A stretch of DNA of 64,000 nucleotides from Scandinavium goeteborgense (GCF_003935895.2 NZ_CP054058.1:930001-994000), one strand, 5' to 3'; shown: positions 22,966-33,935, counted from the first letter of the stretch. The notes: generated from the letters alone by a model not told the origin. Translations and numbers: made by a program.

Positions 22966-23310
22966 ATGTATTTACGACCTGATGAGGTAGCGCGCGTTCT
23001 TGAAAAAGTCGGTTTCACGATGGACGACGTGACGCAGAAAATTTACGGCTATCGCCGTGGCGATAATTATGTCTATGTGAATCGCGAAGCGAGGATGGGC
23101 AGAACGGCGCTTATCATTCATCCGGCCCTTAAAGAGCGCAGCCATATGCTGGCGGACCCGGCTTCAGACATTAAAACCTGCGACCATTATCAGCAGTTTC
23201 CGCTTTATTTAGGTGGTGATGCGCAACAGCATTATGGAATTCCGCACGGCTTCAGCTCTCGTATTGCGCTTGAGCGTTTTCTGAATGGACTTTTTGGCGA
23301 CGGGTTATAA
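22966..23310 (+). CDS. ygaC: YgaC, DUF2002 protein
   Basis: This 114-residue soluble protein of the DUF2002 family is the ortholog of E. coli YgaC, which is reported as Fur-regulated and has no known function. It is divergent from ygaM, and an ordered AACGAGGAAAC region precedes the ATG. Confidence 0.92.
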   Translation: MYLRPDEVARVLEKVGFTMDDVTQKIYGYRRGDNYVYVNREARMGRTALIIHPALKERSHMLADPASDIKTCDHYQQFPLYLGGDAQQHYGIPHGFSSRIALERFLNGLFGDGL

Positions 23311-23345
23311 GTCGACGGTTGGCAGCGTGGCCAGTCGTGACATTT

Positions 23346-23468
23346 ATACTCGTCATACTTCAAGCTGCATGTGCGTTGGCTACACCAGCTCGCCCCAGTT
23401 ACTTACTTGAGTAAGCTCCCGGGGACTCGCAGGTTTGCCGCCTTCCTGCAACTTGAATTATTTAGAGT
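23346..23468. repeat. Palindromic intergenic repeat, copy B
   Basis: This is the inverted counterpart of the repeat at 16500-16612. It has CTTCAAGCTGCA at one end, TGCAACTTGAATTATT at the other and a central AGTTACTTACTTGAGTAAGC. It lies between the convergent ygaC and alaE. Confidence 0.8.
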
Positions 23469-23477
23469 ATATCAGCG

Positions 23478-23915
23478 TCAGGCGTACTGGCTGACGCGAA
23501 ACAGGCGGCGGCAATAATCGAGGAAATACCCGTAAACAGCGCCCATCACCATCGACACCACGATATTCGAACTTACCGCAGCGGCAATCTGATGCCAGTC
23601 TGCGCCCACCGACAGTAAAATCAACACATACACCGGCGACTGAAATGTCACGTAGGCCACGACGTCGGCGAGATTCTTCATCCATTTTGCCGGGCTCAAC
23701 CGGCGGGCATGACGCATCATCCAGTCACGGTAAAAACCGTACGGCCATGCAATTAATATGTTGACCGGGATAGCCACCAGACGCGAAGAAAGTGACTGCT
23801 CAAAGCTCATACCGGAGAGAAATATTTCAATCAACATGTTCACGACGGAACAGTAGACCACCATGGCAAAAGTGTCTGCTGCCGCATGACGCAGGCGGGA
23901 CTGCGTAGAGAACAT
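23478..23915 (-). CDS. alaE: AlaE, L-alanine exporter
   Basis: This 145-residue inner-membrane protein with four hydrophobic segments exports L-alanine when alanine-containing peptides accumulate. It matches E. coli AlaE (YgaW). The 497 bases between it and stpA hold no gene and are A/T-rich, as expected for an H-NS/StpA-bound control region. Confidence 0.93.
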   Translation of the reverse strand: MFSTQSRLRHAAADTFAMVVYCSVVNMLIEIFLSGMSFEQSLSSRLVAIPVNILIAWPYGFYRDWMMRHARRLSPAKWMKNLADVVAYVTFQSPVYVLILLSVGADWHQIAAAVSSNIVVSMVMGAVYGYFLDYCRRLFRVSQYA

Positions 23916-24412
23916 TGGTATGCTCCTTGAAGAAAGAGGTAAAAACGGATTTTTAGCGTTCTAAACAGTGCTTTGGGTTGGCTATGTTTTCCGGCATAGA
24001 ATATCCATCTGGCTTAAAAGTAACAACTAGCTCAAAATTTTTATTTATAGGCGTTTTGTCAATAAAATACTCTGTGCAGTGAGGTTTTCATCTCATCACG
24101 CTATTTTTGTTGCTGCTGTCTTTTTTAGTGTTGTTTTTCAGTTGGTTACTTGTTTTTGGTGGTTTTTTCGGCGTGAAATCCAACGGATGACGGTATTTAT
24201 CTATGCGCTCTGTGTGGGTTTTTATTCAATCTTTGTCACTCATTAATTACTGAAATAGAGAAATATTCCCAGGCTGTTATAGTTAAATATATATTTACTA
24301 ATATTACATGAGATAAAGATGCAGGCGCAGCGGTGGTAAATAATTCCCCCATATAATACAATTACTCTCGCAGTGCCAATTTTTAGCCAGTGGAAAGGAT
24401 TTTAAATAATAT

Positions 24413-24814
24413 ATGTACATTATGTTACAGAAACTTAATAATATTCGTACCCTTCGCGCCATGACGCGTGAATTCTCCATTGACGTGCTTGAAGAGATGC
24501 TGGAAAAACTCAGGATCGTGACTGAAGAAAAACGTAGCGAAGAAGAAAGCCTGCGTGAAAACTTGGCCGAGAAGCAGGAAAAAATCAATACCTGGCTTGA
24601 GCTTATGAAATCCGAAGGCATCTCCCCGGATGACCTGGTTGGTGACATTGCGGCAGCAACCGGCACCGGCAAAAAGCGTGCGGCTCGCCCGGCAAAATAC
24701 CGTTTCACCGATTTCAACGGTGAGCAAAAAACCTGGACCGGCCAGGGCAGAATGCCGAAGCCGATCGCTCAGGCCGTGGCTAACGGTCAATCGCTTAATG
24801 ATTTTCTGATCTAA
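24413..24814 (+). CDS. stpA: StpA, H-NS paralog and RNA chaperone
   Basis: This 133-residue nucleoid protein has an N-terminal coiled-coil dimerisation part (about 1-80) and a C-terminal DNA-binding domain with the H-NS core TWTGQGRMPKPI. Position next to alaE identifies it as StpA, not H-NS. The first Met is used as in E. coli; a second Met three codons later is possible. Confidence 0.93.
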   Translation: MYIMLQKLNNIRTLRAMTREFSIDVLEEMLEKLRIVTEEKRSEEESLRENLAEKQEKINTWLELMKSEGISPDDLVGDIAAATGTGKKRAARPAKYRFTDFNGEQKTWTGQGRMPKPIAQAVANGQSLNDFLI

Positions 24815-24850
24815 GTTTTTAGCGTTAACATTTTATCGTTAACAAAGAAG

Positions 24851-24877
24851 ACGGTGAGGTTTCCCTCACCGTTTTTA
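24851..24877 (+). terminator. stpA terminator
   Basis: ACGGTGAGG and CCTCACCGT form a stem followed by five Ts. It also faces the end of the convergent small gene. Confidence 0.85.
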
Positions 24878-24878
24878 T

Positions 24879-25058
24879 TTAGCAGACGCCAAAGTCACCC
24901 TCTTCATGGTAGGGCGCAACATCTACCGCTTTTAGGGTATATTTTTGCCCCTGTTCATCGTTTGCCGCGACGGCTATAAGTTGGTCGCCATGAATTTCGA
25001 TGATTTTCATTTTTGGTCCACCCATTTTGGGCTGTACCAGATCGCCAACAGAATACAT
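24879..25058 (-). CDS. Small DUF2158 (YodC-like) protein
   Basis: This 59-residue protein begins MYSVGDLVQPKMGGPKM and ends in Cys; it has the beta-rich layout of DUF2158, in which a KxGGPxM motif is typical. A GGAG site precedes the ATG. The function is unknown. It is convergent with stpA. Confidence 0.75.
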   Translation of the reverse strand: MYSVGDLVQPKMGGPKMKIIEIHGDQLIAVAANDEQGQKYTLKAVDVAPYHEEGDFGVC

Positions 25059-25220
25059 TGTGTTCTCCTTTATTATTGTCTGTCGTTATACCTTAGCCTA
25101 CGCAGGGATAAAAAGGTAAAAGAGGGTAAACGAGATGGGCGAAAATGCCAGGTCGGGCGACAATGGCTACGCTAAGAGATGTCTCTTTTTTTTTATCATA
25201 ACTAATTGCATGGAGTTTTT

Positions 25221-25379
25221 ATGGGTTTCTGGCGCATCGTTTTTACCATTCTCATCCCACCGTTGGGCGTTTTGCTGGGTAAAGGATTTGGCTGGGCGTT
25301 TATCCTTAACATCGTGCTGACGCTGCTCGGTTATATTCCGGGTCTGATCCACGCGTTCTGGGTTCAGTCCCGCGACTGA
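25221..25379 (+). CDS. yqaE: YqaE, Pmp3-family membrane peptide
   Basis: This 52-residue hydrophobic protein with two membrane helices matches E. coli YqaE nearly throughout (start MGFWRIV, end HAFWVQSRD). Pmp3/UPF0057 proteins affect membrane potential and stress tolerance. A GGAG site sits eight bases before the ATG. Confidence 0.92.
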   Translation: MGFWRIVFTILIPPLGVLLGKGFGWAFILNIVLTLLGYIPGLIHAFWVQSRD

Positions 25380-25400
25380 TTTTAATTCAGTTAAGTCTTA

Positions 25401-25478
25401 TCCCGGCGGCGCTACGCTGAGCGGGCCTACACAAGAAACATTGCCTTGTAGGTCCGGCCAGCTTGCGCCGCCGGGCGT
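25401..25478. repeat. BIME: two inverted REP elements
   Basis: TCCCGGCGGCGCTACGCTGA at 25401 and GTCCGGCCAGCTTGCGCCGC near 25451 are inverted REP units with GGCCTAC and GTAGG ends, between yqaE and the SDR gene. Confidence 0.8.
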
Positions 25479-25487
25479 TCAGGCCCC

Positions 25488-26096
25488 TTAATATCCGACT
25501 TTAAACACCTGCCCGCTTTGCACCCCTTCCACGCTCCGACGAAATGCCAGCGCCACGCGTGTGGCCGGAACGCTTTCAAAGCCAGGGAAGAACGGGCCGT
25601 AGGCCGCTTCCGATTCGGTCAACATCGTCGGGCTCACCAGGTTTATCCGTATCCCTCGCGGTAATTCACAGGCAGCGGCTTTCACAAAGCCCGCTAATGC
25701 CGCATTAACGGTCGTGGCGTTGACACCCTGGGCGATAGGCACATCGGCGATGATCCCGCTAATCAGCGTAATGGACCCGCCATCGTTGAGAAAATGCTGG
25801 CCCTTTAGCGCCAGGCGAATCTGACCGAGCAGCTTATCCTGCAACCCGAGAGTAAAATCTTCCGCCGTCATCTTGCTCAGGGGGCCGAAAAAAACATTCC
25901 CGGTGGTGGCAATGATCGCATCCACTTTACCGGTTTGGGAAAACAGGGCATCAACGCTGGCTTCATCAGTGAGATCCACCAATACATCGCCCTGACGATG
26001 GCCAACGCGAATCAGCTGGTGCTGCCCATTTTTGTCCAGTTCAGCGGCCACTGCGCGCCCAACGGTGCCACTGGCACCCACGATAACAATTTTCAT
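25488..26096 (-). CDS. Atypical short-chain dehydrogenase/reductase
   Basis: This 202-residue Rossmann protein has the nucleotide motif GASGTVG near the start. At the place of the classical catalytic YxxxK it reads ATTVNAAL, so both Tyr and Lys are replaced; this fits the atypical SDR group that binds NAD(P) without the usual chemistry. It is divergent from a LysR regulator 99 bases away, which probably controls it. Confidence 0.8.
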   Translation of the reverse strand: MKIVIVGASGTVGRAVAAELDKNGQHQLIRVGHRQGDVLVDLTDEASVDALFSQTGKVDAIIATTGNVFFGPLSKMTAEDFTLGLQDKLLGQIRLALKGQHFLNDGGSITLISGIIADVPIAQGVNATTVNAALAGFVKAAACELPRGIRINLVSPTMLTESEAAYGPFFPGFESVPATRVALAFRRSVEGVQSGQVFKVGY

Positions 26097-26195
26097 AACA
26101 GGCTCCTCGTTTTGGTTTGAGGTCTATTCTTTACCTCATTGTTTGTGCGATAAACGGGTGCAGAGTTAGAACATTATTAACGAGTGGTTCGGAAT

Positions 26196-27095
26196 ATGGA
26201 TAAGCTTCGCAGTATGGAAATCTTCGTGACGGTGGTCGAATGCGGCAGCTTTACTGACGCGGCGGCGCGGCTGGAGATTTCTGCGGTAATGGTCGGGAAG
26301 TATATTACTCAGCTGGAAGCGGAACTGGGAGCGCGAATGCTCGACAGAACCACCCGGCGCCAAAGCCTGACAGATGCCGGACGCGTTTACGCGCAGGAGT
26401 GTCGACGGGTGCTGGAACAGGTCGCGGTAGCGGATGCTTCCGTAGAGCGCCTGCGTGCGACGCCGTCCGGGATGCTGCGTATCAGCGCCCCTTCAAGTTT
26501 AGGGGCCTGCATTGTGGCGCCTGCTGTTGCGACTTTTTTACAGCAATTCCCGCAGGTGCGGGCCGAGCTCGATCTCAGTAACCGAATGGTCAATCTGGTC
26601 GAAGAAGGGTTCGATCTCGCGGTGCGAATTGGAGATTTGCGCGACGGCGATCTGGTGGCAAAACCGCTGTGCCTGTATCGCATGGTCATCTGTGCCTCAC
26701 CGGCGTATCTCGCGCGCTACGGCACGCCGCAATCCCCGCAGGATTTAACGGCCCACCGCTGCTTGTCACATATGGTGTGGAATGCCCGTAACGAATGGCA
26801 ACTGCCCGGCAGTGAGGCGGAAAGCCCATGGCGGCGCGATCCGGTGCTGGCCTGTAACGATGGACTGGGCCTGAAAATGGCGGCGCTGGCCGGAGCGGGG
26901 CTGTTGCTTCAGCCTGAAATCTTACTGCGCGATGAAATCAAACGCGGCGAGCTGGTGCAGGTGCTCGATGCCTGGCTGCCCACGCCGCGTCCGGTACACA
27001 TGGTTTATCGCCACGATCTGCGTCGCCTGCCTAAGCTCAGTGGGTTTATTGAACACTTACAGCACGTGGTGACGACGCTCGGCTATTTGCATTGA
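26196..27095 (+). CDS. LysR-family transcriptional regulator
   Basis: This 299-residue regulator has a winged helix-turn-helix at 1-60 (FTDAAARLEISAVMVGKYI) and a periplasmic-binding-like ligand domain. Start MDKLRSMEIF is chosen over an upstream in-frame GTG. It is divergent from the SDR gene, the standard layout for LysR control of a neighbour. Confidence 0.88.
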   Translation: MDKLRSMEIFVTVVECGSFTDAAARLEISAVMVGKYITQLEAELGARMLDRTTRRQSLTDAGRVYAQECRRVLEQVAVADASVERLRATPSGMLRISAPSSLGACIVAPAVATFLQQFPQVRAELDLSNRMVNLVEEGFDLAVRIGDLRDGDLVAKPLCLYRMVICASPAYLARYGTPQSPQDLTAHRCLSHMVWNARNEWQLPGSEAESPWRRDPVLACNDGLGLKMAALAGAGLLLQPEILLRDEIKRGELVQVLDAWLPTPRPVHMVYRHDLRRLPKLSGFIEHLQHVVTTLGYLH

Positions 27096-27133
27096 CCCCT
27101 TTATTTCTTCACGGGGTCATGCGGTGCCTGCAA

Positions 27134-27406
27134 CTATGCCCGAATATCGGCATAGTCCGGCGTGGTATCAAACTCATGTTTGGCGAATGGGCACAGCGGT
27201 ATAATTTTGCGGTTTTCGCGGCGCATGCGCTCCACGACTTTCGCGACTAGCTTTTTACCCACGCCCTGGCCCTTCAGGCTCCCATCCACATCGGTATGTT
27301 CGATGATTGTCAGGTGTTCGCCAGTGGGCACAAAAACCACCTCCGCCACGCGTTTTCCGTCGGCATTGTTCACATAAAAACTGGTGCTATCTTCCAGAAT
27401 ATCCAT
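27134..27406 (-). CDS. yjdJ: YjdJ, small GNAT-type N-acetyltransferase
   Basis: This 90-residue member of the minimal GCN5-related acetyltransferase family has the acetyl-CoA loop GQGVGKKLV. It is the ortholog of E. coli YjdJ and shares one base with yjdI, forming the pair yjdI-yjdJ. The substrate is unknown. Confidence 0.9.
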   Translation of the reverse strand: MDILEDSTSFYVNNADGKRVAEVVFVPTGEHLTIIEHTDVDGSLKGQGVGKKLVAKVVERMRRENRKIIPLCPFAKHEFDTTPDYADIRA

Positions 27407-27651
27407 TATCCCTCCAGACCTATTTTCAGACGATATTTCAGCGCCCCACTTGGGCAGGTATCAATCACGCGTTGGACTGTTTGTGTGTCGACGCTATCCG
27501 TTGCAATCCACGGCTTACGCTTCAGGTTAAACAGTTGGCTGCTGCCCCGCACGCAGTTGCCTGAGTGCTGGCACATTCCGGTATTAAAATAGACGTCGAT
27601 TTTGTCGCCGCTGTACAGGCGATATCCCGCATCAATCAATTCTTTATCCAC
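27406..27651 (-). CDS. yjdI: YjdI, ferredoxin-like iron-sulfur protein
   Basis: This 81-residue protein carries cysteines in [10 protein letters not shown] and near the C-terminus ([10 protein letters not shown]), the pattern of a single 4Fe-4S cluster in the Fer4_19 family. It starts with GTG after AGAGG. It overlaps yjdJ at TAATG. Confidence 0.88.
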   Translation of the reverse strand: MDKELIDAGYRLYSGDKIDVYFNTGMCQHSGNCVRGSSQLFNLKRKPWIATDSVDTQTVQRVIDTCPSGALKYRLKIGLEG

Positions 27652-27748
27652 GACATTGCCTCTTTATTAGAATGACAGCGCGGTAAGCATAGACCTGGGA
27701 AGAGGAAAAGGCATAGGGACGCGGCGAGCCCGCATCCCTTTTCAGGTG

Positions 27749-28615
27749 TTAAATCAGTTTCATCAGGATGCTGAACGGATTGAGGTTGCTGAGGGTTTCC
27801 CAGACTTTATGCAAGTCGATAACGCCGGCCAGCCCGAGTAGCGCAAGGGTAATCAGCGCCGTGGAGGCGGTGATGACAATCATCAGGCGCACGAAATTGC
27901 GCTGCATTTTGTCCTGCTGCTCGACGCGACGCTCTTCTTTTTCAAACTCGACAATCGTCGCGACGGACTGCGGCTGCACGTAATAGCGCTCATCTTTCTG
28001 CGCCAAATCCCCGGTGATGATCAGCGATTTCAGCAGCAGTCTCACCTTGCGGCGAAACTCTTCATTGCGAATGTGCTTGTACCAGAGCTTGCCGTACAGC
28101 ATCTCAATCACTTCATCGATCAGCACGCCCGCGTGGAGCCGCGAAGGGCGCTGCTGAATGTATTCGTTCACCAGCAGATTAAGCAGGGCGATACGGTCGC
28201 GACTTTTCAGCTCTTTATTGGCGAAAAACGTCGACACCAGTTTGCCCTTGCCCCGGCTGAACAAGGTTTTGAGATAGGCGAAACGGGTGCGATAGCTAAA
28301 GCTGAAGGCAAGAATGCCGGAGAAACTCACCGGTCCGTAGCTGCGGTGATGAATAATTTCTGCCTGCATCGCGTCGAGTTCCGCCACGCTGATGCGGCGC
28401 TCGTCGAGATAACGGCCCACGTCATAATCCCAGCGGGCAAGCGTTACGGCGCGATGCTTATAGCCTACCAACTGATAGCGATTACGGTCGACGTCGACCA
28501 GATGCACCGCGTAGTAATCATAAGGATTACCGCTGCGCGCGCCTTTTGCGACCAGCATTGGAAGCCGTTTTTTCCATCGTCCCTGTCGAAGGTCCGCCAT
28601 TTTTGAATCAAACAT
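27749..28615 (-). CDS. Unknown protein with C-terminal membrane anchor
   Basis: This 288-residue protein is mostly soluble and basic, with a charged helical stretch (about 225-245, EFEKEERRVEQQDKMQ) and one strong membrane segment at about 247-268. A GGAG site supports the start at 28615. The family is not recognised. It sits between yjdI and the tdc promoter region, transcribed away from tdcA. Confidence 0.7.
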   Translation of the reverse strand: MFDSKMADLRQGRWKKRLPMLVAKGARSGNPYDYYAVHLVDVDRNRYQLVGYKHRAVTLARWDYDVGRYLDERRISVAELDAMQAEIIHHRSYGPVSFSGILAFSFSYRTRFAYLKTLFSRGKGKLVSTFFANKELKSRDRIALLNLLVNEYIQQRPSRLHAGVLIDEVIEMLYGKLWYKHIRNEEFRRKVRLLLKSLIITGDLAQKDERYYVQPQSVATIVEFEKEERRVEQQDKMQRNFVRLMIVITASTALITLALLGLAGVIDLHKVWETLSNLNPFSILMKLI

Positions 28616-29259
28616 ACTGACTCCAGCCGCGCGAGGGCGGAGATATTAGGAAGGATAAGTCCGATCTTAGCTGTCTGGTCATTAATGCGACAATCCGAGT
28701 GTTGTTTAAAAATAATCTGACAACCTGCGTTCACGTCGAAATCCGCAACATGTTCAAAATGCGACATGGAGCACAAAAGACTGTCATGGTGTAAATGAGT
28801 TCATTCTTATGCTTGAGAATGTCAGGTTGTGTAAAACATTAGCCTGCATTTTCAGCAAACGGCAGTGTTGTAAATATGTTCTAATTTCTGATTGCATGTT
28901 AAACAAAGGCTGAGGCGATGATAATAAAACATTGCTGCAGCGCTGTGATTAACATAATAGTGCGAACTGGGTCTGAATTTAACCTTTATTTATGTGCGGT
29001 ATTATAGCTTATTTTGATAAATACAAAAATAATTGATTAATGAATGATTATTTCCTGTTCGCTAATTGATTGAAAGTTAACCTTAAGCGCGTGCGGGAAA
29101 TAACCGAGAACGGCGTGTTTTATCGCCATAAAATAAATTCATACCCTTCTTATTTATTGATGGAAATCACTCGAAATGCAGATCAATAATAATCACATCT
29201 ATGATTTATAACGTCTTTTTATGGTTATCTTGATTGTGTAAAAATGGTTTCCGGCAAAC

Positions 29260-29303
29260 TGTGAGTAATCGCACATACCCCGAGGGGTTATATTGCCTAG
29301 AAT
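29260..29303 (+). promoter_or_regulatory. tdc promoter with CRP site
   Basis: TGTGAGTAATCGCACA (29260-29275) is a good CRP half-site pair, and TAGAAT (29298-29303) is a suitable -10, which places CRP about 42 bases upstream of the start of transcription, a class II arrangement as at E. coli tdc. The rest of the 720-base A/T-rich gap (28616-29335) shows no gene and would hold IHF, TdcA or FNR sites. Confidence 0.75.
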
Positions 29304-29335
29304 TCACCGCGAAATGGAAATTAAGGGTGAATAAG

Positions 29336-30274
29336 ATGGAAAATATCATTTTACCGAAAACGCAGCAGCTGGTGGTTTTTCAGGAAGTCATCAGAAGTGG
29401 TTCTATCGGCTCGGCGGCGAAACAGCTTGGTTTAACCCAGCCTGCGGTCAGTAAAACGATCAATGACATCGAATCCTATTTTGGCATTGAGCTGATGGTC
29501 CGGAAAAATACCGGCGTGACGCTCACCAGTGCCGGACAGGTTTTACTCTCCTATTCCGAGTCCATCACCCGTGAAATGAAAAACATGGTGAGCGAGATTA
29601 ACAGCCTGAGCTGTAGCCATGTGGTGGACGTTTCCTTCGGCTTCCCGTCGCTGATTGGCTTTACTTTTCTTTCCAGCATGATGAAGAAATTCAAAGAGGT
29701 GTTCCCGAAAGCGCAGGTGTCGATGTACGAAGCGCAGCTGGCATCATTCCTCCCGGCGCTGCGCGATGGGCGACTGGATTTCGCAATCGGTACGCTTAGC
29801 GATGAAATGCAGCTCCAGGATCTGCACGTTGAACCGCTGTTTGAGTCCGAATTCGTCCTGGTGGCCAGCAAATCCCGAACATGCACCGGCATGACCACCC
29901 TGGATGCGTTGCAAAACGAACAGTGGGTCCTGCCGCAAACCGATATGGGATTCTATAAAGAGTTGCTCACCACCTTCGAAAAACACCACATCAGCACCGA
30001 GAACATCGTTAAAACCGACTCCGTCGTCACCATCTACAACCTGGTTCTGAATGCCAATTTCCTGACCGTGATCCCGTGCGACATGACCGCCCCGTTTGGT
30101 TCAAACCAGTTTATTACGCTGCCCGTCGAAGACGTGCTGCCGGTGGCGCGTTACGCCGCCATCTGGTCAAAGAATTATCGAATTAAGAAATCTGCCTCAG
30201 TATTAGTCGAACTGGCAAAACAGTATTCACTGCATAATTGTCGTAAACGAAAAGAATTCGCCGAATTAGCCTGA
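29336..30274 (+). CDS. tdcA: TdcA, LysR-type activator of the tdc operon
   Basis: This 312-residue LysR regulator activates the operon for anaerobic threonine and serine use. The helix-turn-helix is at about 20-45 (SIGSAAKQLGLTQPAVSK). The ATG at 29336, behind AAGGGTGA, matches E. coli; the longer upstream reading runs through the promoter and is rejected. Confidence 0.95.
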   Translation: MENIILPKTQQLVVFQEVIRSGSIGSAAKQLGLTQPAVSKTINDIESYFGIELMVRKNTGVTLTSAGQVLLSYSESITREMKNMVSEINSLSCSHVVDVSFGFPSLIGFTFLSSMMKKFKEVFPKAQVSMYEAQLASFLPALRDGRLDFAIGTLSDEMQLQDLHVEPLFESEFVLVASKSRTCTGMTTLDALQNEQWVLPQTDMGFYKELLTTFEKHHISTENIVKTDSVVTIYNLVLNANFLTVIPCDMTAPFGSNQFITLPVEDVLPVARYAAIWSKNYRIKKSASVLVELAKQYSLHNCRKRKEFAELA

Positions 30275-30358
30275 TTTAATTTTTATTATTACTGACTCTG
30301 GAGCGCTGGAAGACAGGCTCTGACCCCCTTTTACGTTTATTCCTGAGAAGAGGATAAA

Positions 30359-31348
30359 ATGCATATTACATACGATCTGCCCGTCACCCTTGATGATATT
30401 CAAATGGCGCAAAAACGTCTGGCCGGGAAAATATATAAAACCGGCATGCCGCGTTCTAATTATTTAAGCGAATGCTGCAAAGGCGAAATATACCTCAAGT
30501 TCGAAAATATGCAGCGTACCGGGTCGTTTAAAATCCGCGGCGCATTTAATAAATTAAGTTCGTTGACCGAAGCGGAAAAACGCAAAGGTATCGTGGCGTG
30601 CTCCGCCGGGAACCACGCGCAGGGCGTGTCACTTTCCTGCGCCATGCTTGGCATCGACGGCAAAGTGGTGATGCCGCGCAGCGCGCCGAAATCGAAGGTC
30701 GCTGCTACCACGGATTATTCCGCCGAAGTGGTGCTGCACGGGGACAGCTTTAACGACACCATCGCCCGAGCCAGCGAAATCGTCGAAATGGAAGGGCGCA
30801 TTTTCATCCCGCCGTATGACGACAAAATGGTTATCGCCGGGCAGGGCACCATCGGCCTGGAAATCCTCCAGGATCTGTACGACGTCGATAACGTGATTGT
30901 GCCAATCGGCGGCGGCGGCCTGATTGCAGGCATCGCCACCGCCATCAAATCCATTAACCCGACCATCCGCATCATTGGCGTGCAGTCCGAAAACGTCCAC
31001 GGCATGGCGGCCTCGTTCCGCGCCGGGGAAATCACCAACCATCGCACCTGCGCCACACTGGCGGACGGCTGCGACGTCTCTCTCCCAGGCATTCTGACCT
31101 TTGAAATCGTGCGCGAACTGGTGGACGACATTGTGCTGGTTAGCGAAGACGACATTCGCCGCAGCATGGTGGCGCTCATTCAGCGCAATAAAGTGATTAC
31201 CGAAGGCGCGGGCGCGCTGGCCTCGGCGGCGCTGCTCAGCGGCAAACTCGATGAACATATTCGCGGACGCAAAACTGTCAGCATCATTTCTGGCGGCAAT
31301 ATCGACTTGTCCCGCGTGTCGCAAATTACCGGTTTAGTTGACGCTTAA
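30359..31348 (+). CDS. tdcB: TdcB, catabolic threonine dehydratase
   Basis: This 329-residue PLP enzyme deaminates threonine to 2-oxobutyrate (and serine to pyruvate) under anaerobic conditions and is activated by AMP in E. coli. The PLP lysine is Lys58 in GSFKIRGA, and the phosphate-binding loop GGGGL is present. It lacks the regulatory ACT domain of biosynthetic IlvA. Confidence 0.96.
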   Translation: MHITYDLPVTLDDIQMAQKRLAGKIYKTGMPRSNYLSECCKGEIYLKFENMQRTGSFKIRGAFNKLSSLTEAEKRKGIVACSAGNHAQGVSLSCAMLGIDGKVVMPRSAPKSKVAATTDYSAEVVLHGDSFNDTIARASEIVEMEGRIFIPPYDDKMVIAGQGTIGLEILQDLYDVDNVIVPIGGGGLIAGIATAIKSINPTIRIIGVQSENVHGMAASFRAGEITNHRTCATLADGCDVSLPGILTFEIVRELVDDIVLVSEDDIRRSMVALIQRNKVITEGAGALASAALLSGKLDEHIRGRKTVSIISGGNIDLSRVSQITGLVDA

Positions 31349-31371
31349 TTTCTTTTGATAAGGAAACTTTT

Positions 31372-32703
31372 ATGAGCAACGTAGAAACCCTTATTACCAG
31401 CGCCGATAAAGCATCGGCCTGGCGCAAATCTGACACCACCTGGACGCTGGGCCTGTTTGGCACCGCTATCGGGGCGGGGGTACTGTTTTTCCCGATCCGC
31501 GCCGGTTACGGCGGCCTGATCCCGATTTTACTGATGCTGGTGCTGGCGTATCCGATTGCTTTCTACTGCCACCGGGCGCTGGCGCGGCTGTGCCTTTCGG
31601 GAAGCAATCCGTCCGGCAACATCACCGAAACCGTCGAAGAACACTTCGGCAAAACCGGCGGCGTCGTCATTACCTTCCTGTATTTCTTTGCGATTTGCCC
31701 GCTGCTGTGGATTTACGGGGTCACGATAACCAACACCTTCATGACCTTCTGGGAAAACCAGCTGCAGATGGTGCCGCTTAACCGTGGCCTGGTGGCGCTG
31801 TGCCTGCTGCTGGTGATGGCGTTTGTCATCTGGTTCGGGAAAGACCTGATGGTCAAAGTGATGAGCTTCCTGGTCTTCCCGTTCATCGCCAGCCTGGTGC
31901 TGATTTCGCTGTCGCTGATCCCTTACTGGAACTCCGCGGTCATTGAACAGGTACACCTGAGCGATATCGCCTTTACCGGACACGACGGCATTCTGGTCAC
32001 CGTGTGGCTGGGTATTTCCATCATGGTGTTTTCCTTCAACTTCTCGCCTATTGTCTCGTCGTTCGTGGTCTCCAAGCGCGAAGAGTACGAAGGGGAGTTT
32101 GGTCGCGATTACACCGAGAAGAAGTGCTCCAAAATCATCGGTCGCGCCAGCATGTTGATGGTTGCCGTGGTGATGTTCTTCGCCTTCAGCTGCCTGTTCA
32201 CGCTCTCTCCGGCGAACATGGCGGAAGCCAAAGCGCAGAACATACCGGTGCTTTCCTACCTCGCGAACCACTTCTCATCAATGACCGGACAGAAAACAAC
32301 GTTCGCCACTGTACTGGAATACGGCGCATCGATTATCGCCCTGGTCGCCATCTTCAAATCCTTCTTCGGCCACTATCTCGGCACGCTGGAAGGGCTGAAC
32401 GGGCTGATCCTCAAGTTCGGTTACAAAGGCGATAAGACCAAAATCACCAGCCGCAAGCTGAACACCCTGAGCATGATTTTTATCATGGGCTCGACCTGGG
32501 TGGTGGCGTACGCCAACCCGAATATCCTCGATTTGATTGAAGCGATGGGCGCGCCGATTATCGCCTCGCTGCTGTGCCTGCTGCCGATGTTCGCGATTCG
32601 TAAAGTCCCGGCGCTGGCGAAATTCAAAGGGAAGGCGGACAACATTTTTGTTACTGCCATTGGTTTCCTGACCATTCTGAACATCGTTTATAAGCTGTTC
32701 TGA
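31372..32703 (+). CDS. tdcC: TdcC, threonine/serine proton symporter
   Basis: This 443-residue inner-membrane carrier of the HAAAP family with about 11 helices imports L-threonine and L-serine for TdcB. The N-terminal [13 protein letters not shown] motif is typical of the family. It follows tdcB by 23 bases. Confidence 0.96.
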   Translation: MSNVETLITSADKASAWRKSDTTWTLGLFGTAIGAGVLFFPIRAGYGGLIPILLMLVLAYPIAFYCHRALARLCLSGSNPSGNITETVEEHFGKTGGVVITFLYFFAICPLLWIYGVTITNTFMTFWENQLQMVPLNRGLVALCLLLVMAFVIWFGKDLMVKVMSFLVFPFIASLVLISLSLIPYWNSAVIEQVHLSDIAFTGHDGILVTVWLGISIMVFSFNFSPIVSSFVVSKREEYEGEFGRDYTEKKCSKIIGRASMLMVAVVMFFAFSCLFTLSPANMAEAKAQNIPVLSYLANHFSSMTGQKTTFATVLEYGASIIALVAIFKSFFGHYLGTLEGLNGLILKFGYKGDKTKITSRKLNTLSMIFIMGSTWVVAYANPNILDLIEAMGAPIIASLLCLLPMFAIRKVPALAKFKGKADNIFVTAIGFLTILNIVYKLF

Positions 32704-32723
32704 AAAGGATGATGGAGTCGTAA

Positions 32724-33935
32724 ATGATTGAATTTCCGGTAGTGCTGGTCATTAACTGTGGGTCTTCATCGATTAAGTTTTCGGTGCTGGACGTACAAAG
32801 CCAGGATGTTTTGCTGACCGGCCTCGCGGACGGCATCAACAACGAAGGCGCAGCCCTCACGGTGAACGGAGGTGAGCCAGCGACGCTGGCTTACCCAACC
32901 TACGAATGTGCGTTGCAGGCGATTGCCAGCGAACTGGAAAACCGCGCCCTGATCGACAGTGTGGCCATCATTGGCCACCGTATCGCCCACGGCGGCAGTA
33001 TTTTCAGTGAATCGGTACGGATAACCGACGAGGTCATCGCCCAAATCCGTGAAGTCTCGCCCCTGGCACCGTTGCACAACTACGCCAACCTCAGCGGTGT
33101 GGAAGCGGCCCAGCGCTTGTTCCCCGGCGTGCAACAGGTGGCGGTGTTTGACACTAGTTTCCACCAGACGCTGGAGCCGCACGCGTATCTGTACGGCCTG
33201 CCGTGGCACTATTTTGAAGCGCTGGGCGTGCGTCGCTACGGCTTCCACGGCACCTCGCATCGCTACGTCAGCCAGCAGGCGCACACCCTGCTGGGACTGA
33301 ATGAAGAGGATTCCGGGCTGGTGATTGCACACCTCGGCAACGGCGCGTCGATTTGCGCGGTCCGCAACGGGCGCAGCGTGGATACCTCAATGGGCATGAC
33401 GCCGCTGGAAGGGCTGATGATGGGTACCCGCTGCGGCGACGTTGATTTCGGCGCAATGGCGTGGATTGCCGAACAGACCGGGCAAAGCTTCAGCGACCTG
33501 GAGCGGGTGGTGAATAAGGAGTCCGGGCTGCTCGGCATCTCCGGGCTTTCCTCGGATATGCGCACGCTCGAAAAGGCCTGGCATGACGGGCACACCCACG
33601 CCCGGCTCGCCATTCAGACCTTTGTGCACCGCATCGCGCGCCATATTGCCGGGCACGCTGCGTCACTGCATCGTCTCGACGGCATTATTTTTACCGGCGG
33701 TATCGGCGAGAACTCCGCATTAATTCGCCAACTGGTGATGGCGCATTTGCAGGTATTTTCCCTGACGCTGGACGACGATAAAAATGCCCTACGAACAAGC
33801 GAAGAGCGGATTATTTCCGGCGCGCATTCGGCGGTCGCCTGCGCCGTTATTCCGACCAATGAAGAAAAAATGATTGCACTCGATGCCATTCAGTTAGGGG
33901 AAATGAATTTTTCTGCTGAATACGCACTTTCCTGA
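32724..33935 (+). CDS. tdcD: TdcD, propionate/acetate kinase
   Basis: This 403-residue ASKHA-fold kinase makes ATP from propionyl phosphate at the end of threonine breakdown. Family motifs [26 protein letters not shown] and TGGIGENS are all present. Confidence 0.96.
   Translation: MIEFPVVLVINCGSSSIKFSVLDVQSQDVLLTGLADGINNEGAALTVNGGEPATLAYPTYECALQAIASELENRALIDSVAIIGHRIAHGGSIFSESVRITDEVIAQIREVSPLAPLHNYANLSGVEAAQRLFPGVQQVAVFDTSFHQTLEPHAYLYGLPWHYFEALGVRRYGFHGTSHRYVSQQAHTLLGLNEEDSGLVIAHLGNGASICAVRNGRSVDTSMGMTPLEGLMMGTRCGDVDFGAMAWIAEQTGQSFSDLERVVNKESGLLGISGLSSDMRTLEKAWHDGHTHARLAIQTFVHRIARHIAGHAASLHRLDGIIFTGGIGENSALIRQLVMAHLQVFSLTLDDDKNALRTSEERIISGAHSAVACAVIPTNEEKMIALDAIQLGEMNFSAEYALS

Noticed and set aside
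29234-29335. Longer N-terminus of tdcA
   Set aside because: It would include the CRP site and -10 element; the ATG at 29336 has a ribosome site and matches the family.
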